Assembly (NCBI GenBank): GCA_937872715.1 | Contig: CALMTJ010000187.1 | Coordinates: 1-7,022, forward strand | Direction: 5' to 3' | DNA from: an uncultured Methylobacteriaceae bacterium | Lineage (GTDB): Bacteria > Pseudomonadota > Alphaproteobacteria > Rhizobiales > Beijerinckiaceae | DNA length: 7,022 bases | Shown here: piece after piece, positions 1-7,022 of the stretch | Layout: each line of letters begins with the position of its first letter | Numbering within the stretch: position 1 is the stretch's first letter | The notes under the pieces: generated by a model | What the model saw: only the letters and a program-made list of their open reading frames with translations | The model's database searches: none | What the model was told of the DNA's origin: nothing | Program-made: the position numbers and the translations under genes

Positions 1-1
1 G

Positions 2-478
2 TCCATCGCCGGCATCTCGCGGGTCGGCGGGCGCAGCGCGGGCGAGATCGCGGAGCGCTTCCTCCACAAGGCCGCGAACCGGTCGGCGGGTCTGTCCGGG
101 CGGGCTTCGGAGGTCCTGAGGAGCTATTTCGCGATTTCCGGGCCGCTCGGCGACGCCGCCCCCATGGTGAGGTCCTTCGCCCGCGCCGCGGGGCTCGACC
201 TGTCGGACGGCCTCGACCGGTTCGAGCGGCGCACGGCGCTCGTCGCCGCGCGGGGCGTCGACGTCATGGCCATCCGCTTCGCGGCCGAGTTCTCGCGCAA
301 CTTCGACTATTATTCGGGCCTCGTCTTCGACATGCGGCGACGGGGCTCCGGCCCGGACGGAATCGTCGCGACCGGGGGCCGCTACGACGATCTCGTGCGG
401 CACCTCGGCAGCCCGTCCCCGTCGCCCGCGATCGGCTGCTCGTTCTGGCTCGACAGGCTGGAAGGGGCGAGCCCATGA
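2..478 (+). CDS. hisZ: ATP phosphoribosyltransferase regulatory subunit HisZ (C-terminal 158 residues; 5' end outside window)
   Basis: HisZ is a catalytically inactive paralogue of histidyl-tRNA synthetase. It binds HisG and is required for activity and histidine feedback in the first step of histidine biosynthesis (ATP + PRPP to phosphoribosyl-ATP). The reading frame is open from the first full codon of the window, so the start and the first part of the class II synthetase-like fold are missing; the family is usually about 370-390 residues. Visible landmarks are GRSAGEIAERFL near the window start, the HisRS/HisZ signature RNFDYYSGLVFDM (about positions 299-337), and the glycine-rich GGRYDDLVRHLG (about 374-409), which lines the histidine/adenylate-like site in the family. 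The stop codon overlaps the hisG start in ATGA, which implies translational coupling. A full HisRS is excluded because the protein ends soon after GGRYDDL, with no anticodon-binding domain, and because hisG follows. Confidence 0.93.
   Translation, partial: SIAGISRVGGRSAGEIAERFLHKAANRSAGLSGRASEVLRSYFAISGPLGDAAPMVRSFARAAGLDLSDGLDRFERRTALVAARGVDVMAIRFAAEFSRNFDYYSGLVFDMRRRGSGPDGIVATGGRYDDLVRHLGSPSPSPAIGCSFWLDRLEGASP
460..467 (+). promoter_or_regulatory. Shine-Dalgarno site for hisG
   Basis: GGAAGGGG lies inside the end of hisZ, 7 nt before the hisG ATG at 475. It supports that start and coupled re-initiation at the ATGA overlap. Confidence 0.6.
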
Positions 479-1461
479 CGGAGGGACCGCTTCTCCTCGC
501 CGTCCCGTCCAAGGGCCGCCTCCAGGAGAACGCCGCGGCCTTCTTCGCGCGCGCGGGCCTCGCGTTCACGCAGGCGCGGGGCGCCCGCGACTACCGTGGC
601 GCGTTCGCGGGCGTGCCGGATGTCGAGATCCTGTTCCTTTCGGCGGGAGAGACGGTGGCGCAGCTCGGCGGCGGCGTCGCGCATCTCGGAATCAGCGGCG
701 AGGACCTCCTGCGGGAGAAGGTGGTGGACGCGGAGGGGAGCGTCGAGCTGATCACCGGCCTCGGCTTCGGCCAGGCGGACGTGGTGGTGGCCGTCCCGCA
801 AGCCTGGATCGACGTCCGCACCATGGCGGATCTCGACGAGGTGGCGGACGACCTCCGGGCCCGGCACGGCCGTCGCCTGCTCGTCGCGACCAAGTACATG
901 AACCTCACCCGGCGCTTTTTCGCGGAGAAGGGGCTGTCCGATTACCGCATCGTCGAGAGTCTCGGCGCCACGGAAGGCGCTCCGGCCTCGGGCGCGGCCG
1001 ACCTCATCGTCGACATCACGACCACGGGCGCCACCCTCGTGGCCAACGGTCTTCGGGTGCTCGACGACGGCACGATCCTGCGCTCGGAGGCGAACCTCAT
1101 GGCGTCCCTGAAGGCGCCCTGGGGGGCACGGGCGCGCGCCGCGGCCCGCACGCTCCTGTCGCGCATCGCCGCGGAGGAGACGGCTCGGACCACCCGCGAG
1201 GTGAGGGGGTGGCTCGACCCGTCGTCCTCCCGTGCGGTCGCCGCGCTCGCCGCCCGGGCGGGTGCGCGCGTGTCGAACGGCCCGGCGAACGGGTCGGAAC
1301 TCGTGATCCGATGCCCGCGCGGAACCGTCTTCGGCCTGGTCGACGCGCTCGTCGGCGCGGGCGCCCGCGACGTGACGGTGAGGGCGCTCGATTACGCGTT
1401 CGACACGGCGAACCCGCTCCTCGACCGCCTCCTCCGGCGTCTCGGCGATCCGGGATCCTGA
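475..1461 (+). CDS. hisG: ATP phosphoribosyltransferase HisG, long alphaproteobacterial form
   Basis: This is the cytosolic enzyme that condenses ATP with PRPP to give N1-(5-phosphoribosyl)-ATP, the committed and feedback-inhibited step of histidine synthesis. The 328-residue product shows the N-terminal LLLAVPSKGRLQENA motif (residues 6-20), LGFGQADVVVAVPQAW (96-111), VATKYMNLTRRFF (137-149), ATEGAP (165-170), and the PRPP-binding loop DITTTGATLVANGL (180-193). Classical short HisG proteins (about 210-230 residues) end soon after this loop. Here about 80 further residues (250-328) include an apparent beta-alpha-beta unit (ELVIRC...GLVDALVGAGARDVTVRALDYAF) resembling the ACT-like regulatory tail of long HisG. 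Lengths near 325 residues are, as I recall, normal in Rhizobiales. The start is fixed by the ATGA overlap with hisZ and a Shine-Dalgarno site 7 nt upstream. Confidence 0.96.
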   Translation: MTEGPLLLAVPSKGRLQENAAAFFARAGLAFTQARGARDYRGAFAGVPDVEILFLSAGETVAQLGGGVAHLGISGEDLLREKVVDAEGSVELITGLGFGQADVVVAVPQAWIDVRTMADLDEVADDLRARHGRRLLVATKYMNLTRRFFAEKGLSDYRIVESLGATEGAPASGAADLIVDITTTGATLVANGLRVLDDGTILRSEANLMASLKAPWGARARAAARTLLSRIAAEETARTTREVRGWLDPSSSRAVAALAARAGARVSNGPANGSELVIRCPRGTVFGLVDALVGAGARDVTVRALDYAFDTANPLLDRLLRRLGDPGS

Positions 1462-1526
1462 GCGCGATGCCGACCAAGGTTTGCCGCAATTCGCCCGCAG
1501 ACGTTGCGGCGGTTCGTCAACCGATG

Positions 1527-1533
1527 GGGAGGG
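1527..1533 (+). promoter_or_regulatory. Shine-Dalgarno-like GGGAGGG for the META-domain gene
   Basis: A purine run, GGGAGGG, sits only 2-3 nt before the ATG at 1536. The spacing is short, but the upstream in-frame ATG at 1524 has no such site, and starting at 1536 places the signal peptide directly at the N-terminus. It therefore favours 1536 as the start. Confidence 0.4.
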
Positions 1534-1535
1534 TC

Positions 1536-2018
1536 ATGCGTTCGATCCGGATTTCGGCCATCGTTCTGTCCATGCTGGCCTTCGCGGGCGCCGTGCAGGC
1601 GCAATCGTTCCGCGGCCGGTCGGGCCGGCAGGACGAACAGAAGACGCCGCAGGGCACCTTCAACCCGGTGCACAAGGAGGAGAAGCGCTTCCCTCTCGGC
1701 GCGTCCTGGATCGCCGTCAGCATGAACGGCAAGACATTCGCGGGAACGGAGCGGCCGGCCATCGCGCTCGACGACCAGTTCCGGGTGCGCGGCTTCGGCG
1801 GCTGCAACAGCTTCTCGGCGACGGCGTTCCCGCTGAAGGAGCAGGGGATCGCCGTCGGTCCGCTCGCCATGACGAAGCGCAGCTGCGACAAGAACGTGAT
1901 GGCGACGGAGCAGGCCTTCTTCTCGGCCTTCCGCACCTCGGCCAAATGGGACACCGTGGTCGGCTCGCTCGTCATCAAGGGGCCGAACGGCGAGCTGAAA
2001 TTCGAGCGGTCGCTGTAA
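1536..2018 (+). CDS. Secreted META-domain (HslJ-like) protein
   Basis: The product is a 160-residue exported protein. Residues 1-22 form a Sec signal peptide: a basic start (MRSIR), a hydrophobic core (ISAIVLSMLAFAGA), and a VQA|Q cleavage site. A short polar linker (about 23-50) leads into one META domain (about 56-160). Domain landmarks are LGASWIAVSMNGK (54-66), the hallmark GFGGCNSFSA (86-95), IAVGPLAMTKRSC (105-117), the helix ATEQAFFSAF (123-132), and the closing strand GELKFERSL. Cys90 and Cys117 match the conserved family pair and may form a disulfide in the periplasm. META domains occur in E. coli HslJ (linked to novobiocin resistance and heat shock) and in many envelope proteins, but no biochemical function is established. 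The gene starts 74 nt after hisG on the same strand, so read-through is possible, but no link to histidine synthesis is evident. An upstream extension of this frame is GC-driven and was not used. Confidence 0.88.
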   Translation: MRSIRISAIVLSMLAFAGAVQAQSFRGRSGRQDEQKTPQGTFNPVHKEEKRFPLGASWIAVSMNGKTFAGTERPAIALDDQFRVRGFGGCNSFSATAFPLKEQGIAVGPLAMTKRSCDKNVMATEQAFFSAFRTSAKWDTVVGSLVIKGPNGELKFERSL

Positions 2019-2037
2019 GGGCCATTTGAAATACCTC

Positions 2038-2080
2038 CCTCGTGCTGAGGTGGCCGCCAGGGGCGGCTTTCGAAGCACGC
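2038..2080 (+). repeat. 43-nt intergenic hairpin repeat, unit 1
   Basis: This is an imperfect palindrome in the convergent META/ppdK gap. The outer arms CCTCCCTCGTGCT (2034-2046) and AGCACGCGGGAGG (2074-2086) pair at 12 of 13 positions. The centre is a perfect GCCGCC-AGG-GGCGGC hairpin (2053-2067). The 43-nt core aligns with the reverse complement of unit 2 at 2092-2134. It begins 19 nt after the META stop. There is no T tract, so it is not a textbook intrinsic terminator, though it could stall polymerase or protect the mRNA 3' end. Confidence 0.75.
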
Positions 2081-2091
2081 GGGAGGGTCGT

Positions 2092-2134
2092 GCGTCCTTC
2101 GAGGCTCGGCTCCGCCGAGCACCTCGGGATGAGG
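2092..2134 (-). repeat. 43-nt intergenic hairpin repeat, unit 2 (inverted relative to unit 1)
   Basis: On the plus strand this reads GCGTCCTTCGAGG, then a CTCGGC-TCC-GCCGAG hairpin (2105-2119), then CACCTCGGGATGAGG. Its reverse complement matches unit 1 with no gaps: 12 of 15 positions in the left flank and 10 of 13 in the right. The central stems differ in sequence but are both perfect 6-bp hairpins with 3-nt loops. It lies 8 nt beyond the ppdK stop codon, so it would form in the ppdK 3' UTR. The style recalls dispersed repeats ending in CCTCAGGATGAGG in Rhizobiales genomes (from memory, not searched). Confidence 0.75.
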
Positions 2135-2142
2135 CGGGTGGA

Positions 2143-4821
<2,679 letters not shown>

Positions 4822-4870
4822 GTCTGAGGACATCCGTCTGCCCGAAGGGCTCGAGAACGAGGCGGGCTTG

Positions 4871-4890
4871 AACCAAACCGAACCGAAACG
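4871..4890. repeat. Short tandem pentamer array (AACCA, AACCG, AACCG, AAACG)
   Basis: Four consecutive 5-nt units differ by single bases and form an A-rich island in otherwise GC-rich DNA, 50-69 nt upstream of the ppdK start. On the ppdK strand the units read CGTTT, CGGTT, CGGTT, TGGTT. This may be a regulator site or simple low-complexity leader sequence. Confidence 0.5.
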
Positions 4891-5043
4891 CAATTCGGCC
4901 TTCCATCCCGCGAGGTCGCGAAAGTCCCTGGGAACGCGGCCTGCGGGCAGACCGGATGCTTTACCGTATCTCGATTTTCCCATGGCCGTTCGTGGGCCGG
5001 GTGCGTTGCCGGGACCGAGGGCCGCGACGGCGGCTGCCCGCGC

Positions 5044-5049
5044 GAGGTG
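5044..5049 (+). promoter_or_regulatory. Shine-Dalgarno site for the exported repeat protein
   Basis: GAGGTG ends 5 nt before the ATG at 5055. It decides the start in favour of 5055 over the in-frame ATG at 4956, because the 5055 start puts a signal peptide at the N-terminus. Confidence 0.6.
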
Positions 5050-5054
5050 TCGAG

Positions 5055-5486
5055 ATGTTGCGTCCCCTGATTTTGACGGCCGCGCTGGTGGCCGGAGCCG
5101 GCCCGGCCCTTGCCGGACCCGCGGGCTTTTCGGGCGAATGCTTCCGCGAGGAGCAGCTGCCCGCCCGGTACGGAGCCTTCGTCGAGAAGGCGATGGTGCG
5201 CGCGCCCCGCACCTACGCGATCTACACGCCTCCGACCTACGAGACGGTGACCGAGCGCGTGGTCGTGCGGCCGGGCGGACGGAGCTGGCGGGTGTCGCGC
5301 GACGCCGGTGGCCGCAAGGTCGGGTGCTGGGTCGACGTGCCGGCCGAATACGGGACCGTGCACCGTCGCGTGATGGCGGAGCCCGGGCGCCTCGTCCCCT
5401 ACGCGCAGGCGGCGAGCTACGGCTTCCGGAGCCGGCCGATCCTGGTCGAGCCCGCGCGGCGGGGCTGGGTTCCGCTCGACGATTAG
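5055..5486 (+). CDS. Exported protein of unknown function with four degenerate Tyr...Val-x-Pro repeats
   Basis: This is a 143-residue protein that I cannot assign to a named family. Residues 1-20 (MLRPLILTAALVAGAGPALA) form a clear Sec signal peptide with an ALA|G cleavage site, so the mature protein is about 123 residues and periplasmic or surface-exposed. The mature part carries four related segments of about 14-19 residues: ARYGAFVEKAMVRAP (37-51), PTYETVTERVVVRPGG (60-75), AEYGTVHRRVMAEPGR (97-112) and ASYGFRSRPILVEPAR (120-135). Each has Tyr followed 9 residues later by Val or Ala, with Pro at +11 (+12 in the first). Two cysteines (Cys29, Cys91) lie outside the repeats and could form a disulfide. 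Similar Y-x-T-V-x-x-x-V-x-V-x-P stretches occur, as I recall, in uncharacterised proteobacterial envelope proteins. The gene is divergent from ppdK and 84 nt upstream of a cytochrome c gene, possibly co-transcribed with it. GC-rich hairpins lie between the two. Confidence 0.8.
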   Translation: MLRPLILTAALVAGAGPALAGPAGFSGECFREEQLPARYGAFVEKAMVRAPRTYAIYTPPTYETVTERVVVRPGGRSWRVSRDAGGRKVGCWVDVPAEYGTVHRRVMAEPGRLVPYAQAASYGFRSRPILVEPARRGWVPLDD

Positions 5487-5550
5487 CGGCCGTCGGGCCG
5501 CGACATCGCGCGGCCTTGCGGGCCGGCGGGCACGGGCGGACAAGCCGGCC
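5486..5550 (+). other. Two GC-rich stem-loops between the repeat-protein and cytochrome c genes
   Basis: The first is GCGGCC-GTCG-GGCCGC (5486-5501), starting at the last base of the stop codon. The second is GGCCGGC (5521-5527) pairing with GCCGGCC (5544-5550) across a 16-nt loop. Neither is followed by a T run, so they are not standard intrinsic terminators. They could attenuate or process a shared transcript, but in DNA this GC-rich such pairs also arise by chance. Confidence 0.3.
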
Positions 5551-5560
5551 GCACGTCGCC

Positions 5561-5564
5561 GGAG
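5561..5564 (+). promoter_or_regulatory. Shine-Dalgarno GGAG deciding the GTG start of cytochrome c
   Basis: GGAG lies 6 nt before the GTG at 5571. No in-frame ATG precedes the signal peptide, so this site supports GTG initiation. Confidence 0.5.
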
Positions 5565-5570
5565 CCGTCC

Positions 5571-5966
5571 GTGAGAGCATGCCTCGCCGCCCTCCTGCCG
5601 ATCTGCGCCTCCGGCGGGCTGGCTTTCGCCCAGGCGGCCGGAGACCCCGACGCGGGGAGCCGCATCTTCACCAAGTGCCGCGCCTGCCATCAGATCGGGG
5701 AGGGCGCGCAGAACGCGGTCGGGCCGGTGCTGAACGGCATCGTCGGCCGCCCTGCCGGGACCTATCCGGGGTACAGCTACTCGGCCGCGAACAAGGGATC
5801 GGGCATCACCTGGGACGAGGCCGCGATCAGGGACTACCTGCACGATCCGAAGCTGCGGGTGCCCGGCACCAAGATGGTCTTCGCCGGCATCCGCAGCGAG
5901 AGGGAGCTCGACAACCTCCTGGCCTTTCTTCGCCAGTTCGACCCCGCGGGCCGTAAGGCGCCGTAG
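5571..5966 (+). CDS. Periplasmic class I cytochrome c (c2/c550-like)
   Basis: This is a single-heme electron carrier of 131 residues with a GTG start. Residues 1-20 form a Sec signal peptide (RACLAALLPICASGGLAFA, cleavage AFA|Q), so heme attachment would occur in the periplasm through the Ccm machinery. The heme site is CRACH (36-40), with Cys36 and Cys39 as thioether ligands and His40 as axial ligand. The segment GPVLNGIVGRPAG (51-63), followed by YSYSAANKGSGITW (68-81), is typical of the c2/mitochondrial-like subgroup. The distal ligand is Met102 in PGTKMVFAG, and a C-terminal helix (RELDNLLAFLRQF) closes the fold. The likely partner is an oxidase or periplasmic dehydrogenase, but nothing in the window identifies it. 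The stop lies 10 nt from the stop of the convergent L,D-transpeptidase, so the two transcripts must overlap or terminate within coding sequence. Confidence 0.94.
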   Translation: MRACLAALLPICASGGLAFAQAAGDPDAGSRIFTKCRACHQIGEGAQNAVGPVLNGIVGRPAGTYPGYSYSAANKGSGITWDEAAIRDYLHDPKLRVPGTKMVFAGIRSERELDNLLAFLRQFDPAGRKAP

Positions 5967-5976
5967 CGTCCTCGCG

Positions 5977-7022
5977 TCAGCGGGGCGGCGCGATGGAGCC
6001 GGTGACCAGCGCCTCGATGGTGAGCGCTTCGGGAGCCGGGGCGGCCGGAGCGTCGAGCCCGTACGCGTCTGGGCGGAAATGCACCGTCCCGTCCGGGACG
6101 GCGTAGCCCGTGAGATAGGTCCAGATCACCGGGATCTGCTTCGTCACCCTGACGTCCTGGCGCTGCCCGGACGCGATCGCGGCGGCGATCTCGGTCTGGC
6201 CCCATGTCGAGCCCGCGCCGGACGGGCCGGGGACGCCCTCAAGGATCCACTGGGCGAGGTCGCGCACGCCCGCGACCCGCACGCAGCCCGACGAGTTCAG
6301 GCGCGTGTTGCGGGCGAACAGCTTCTTCGACGGCGTGTCGTGCATGTACACGGCGAGCTTGTTCGGCATGTCGATCCGCACCTCGCCGAGCGAGTTGTCG
6401 GGGCCGGGATCCTGCCTGAGAGTGTAGTTCGCGGCCTTCTCGGTCGACCAGTCGATCGTTTTCGGGTCGATCTCCTGGCCGGCCGCGTCGAGGATGCGGA
6501 TGCGCATCTTCGCGAGGTAGCCCGGATCCTTCCGCATATGCGGGATAATGTCCTTCCTGATGAGGGAGACCGGCACCGTCCAGGTCGGGTTGAAATTCAC
6601 GTTCTGGATGCGGGCCGCGATCGTCGGCGACGGCCGGGCGGTCTTGCCGACGACCGCGACGTAGCGGCGCTGCACTCGACGGCGGCCGAGGGCACGTTGC
6701 CCACAACGTAGCGCGCGCCGAACGGGAAGGCCGAGCCGATCAGCCGGTTCGCCGAGGCGTCGAGCTGGCGGATGCGGGCTTCCACCGGTACGTTCAGCTC
6801 GGCCAGGGTGCGTGGCCCGACCGTGCCGGTTTCCGGAAGTCCGTGCCGGTCCTGGAAGCGCCGCAGGGCGGTCGCCAACGGCTCGTCGAAGACGTCGCCC
6901 GCGGCGAGGTCCGCGGAGAGGTCTCCCGTTGCCGCGAGCCGCGCCCGCAGGGCCGTGACGCCGGGAGAGCGGGTGCCCGGCTTCGCGGCCGTGAGGGCGC
7001 CGGGCACGGGCGCCCAGCCGCC
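5977..7022 (-). pseudogene. L,D-transpeptidase (YcbB/LdtD type), frameshifted; N-terminus outside window
   Basis: The family forms 3-3 peptidoglycan cross-links, or attaches proteins to peptidoglycan, in the periplasm through a catalytic cysteine. Two adjacent frames encode one protein. The upstream frame runs from 7022 to about 6676 and begins GGWAPVPGALTAAKPG, as in the family. It contains a peptidoglycan-binding domain (LATALRRFQDRHGLPETGTVG) and then FGARYVVGNVPSAAVE. The downstream frame (about 6675-5977) resumes at VQRRYVAVVGKTARPSP. It contains NVNFNPTWTVP, MHDTPSKKLF (His codon 6340-6342), the catalytic SSGCVRV (Cys codon 6283-6285), and the C-terminal IWTYLTGYAVPDGTVHFR. Relatives usually have about six more residues (of the type VVEDGR) between the halves, so roughly 19 nt (six codons plus one base) seem deleted at the junction. 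A GTG at 6675 could start the second frame, but it has no Shine-Dalgarno site and no signal peptide. Sequencing or assembly error remains possible. Confidence 0.82.

Larger units (their letters stand above)
4822..5054. promoter_or_regulatory. Divergent intergenic region between ppdK and the repeat protein
   Basis: These 233 nt must carry the promoters for ppdK (leftward) and for the exported-protein gene (rightward). I cannot assign -35/-10 boxes with confidence. Visible structure includes a GCCC-GAA-GGGC hairpin (4840-4850) in the ppdK leader, an AACCG-type pentamer array (4871-4890), and an AT-richer patch around 4958-4982 (GCTTTACCGTATCTCGATTT) where a promoter could lie. An in-frame ATG at 4956 opens into an Arg-rich stretch with no export signal and is not taken as a start. 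Confidence 0.5.

Noticed and set aside
1483..1510. GCCGCAA/TTGCGGC inverted repeat (14-nt loop) between hisG and the META gene, considered as a terminator or operator.
   Set aside because: The stem is only 7 bp, with a long loop and no T tract. A pair like this is expected by chance in GC-rich DNA.
1209..1535. N-terminal extension of the META-domain frame back into hisG.
   Set aside because: It overlaps the well-supported end of hisG and would place more than 100 Arg/Pro-rich residues before a signal peptide.
4956..5054. An upstream ATG for the exported repeat protein that would add 33 residues.
   Set aside because: The added stretch is Arg-rich and would bury the signal peptide. The ATG at 5055 has GAGGTG 5 nt upstream.
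4822..5580. The ppdK frame stays open for about 250 codons upstream of the chosen start.
   Set aside because: The extension is Arg/Pro/Ser-rich low-complexity sequence antisense to the exported repeat protein. PPDK homologues begin at MAKWVYTFGDG.
5597..5608. Possible lipoprotein box (LPIC) in the cytochrome c signal region.
   Set aside because: Proline at -3 and isoleucine at -1 do not fit a lipobox, and a good signal peptidase I site (AFA|Q) follows at residue 20.

Overview
This is a very GC-rich window with dense, tightly packed genes. The gene set fits an alphaproteobacterium, most likely Hyphomicrobiales (Rhizobiales), and perhaps the Methylobacteriaceae or a relative. Supporting points are the long alphaproteobacterial HisG directly after HisZ, a class I cytochrome c of the c2/c550 kind, PPDK, and a dispersed intergenic hairpin repeat of a style I associate with this order. 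The taxonomic call is an inference from memory of family sequences, not from a search.

Layout. Positions 2-478 hold the C-terminal part of hisZ, which overlaps hisG (475-1461) by ATGA. Together they form the first enzyme of histidine biosynthesis. After 74 nt comes a secreted META-domain (HslJ-like) protein (1536-2018), also on the plus strand. It converges with ppdK (pyruvate, phosphate dikinase, minus strand, 2143-4821). The 124-nt convergent gap holds two 43-nt hairpin repeats in inverted orientation. A divergent 233-nt region separates ppdK from an exported 143-residue protein of unknown function (5055-5486) built from four degenerate Tyr...Val-x-Pro repeats. A small periplasmic cytochrome c with a GTG start follows (5571-5966). 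It converges, with a 10-nt gap, on a minus-strand L,D-transpeptidase (5977 to the window end) that is broken by a frameshift with apparent loss of about six codons near 6675.

Functionally, the window combines housekeeping metabolism (histidine, and C3/C4 interconversion through PPDK) with envelope or periplasmic proteins (META, repeat protein, cytochrome c, L,D-transpeptidase). Only hisZ-hisG is a clear operon. I see no phage, IS, CRISPR, tRNA or rRNA signal, and no convincing new multi-gene system. The points most worth a second look are the inverted repeat pair, the damaged L,D-transpeptidase, the four-repeat secreted protein, and the coexistence of HisZ with a long HisG.
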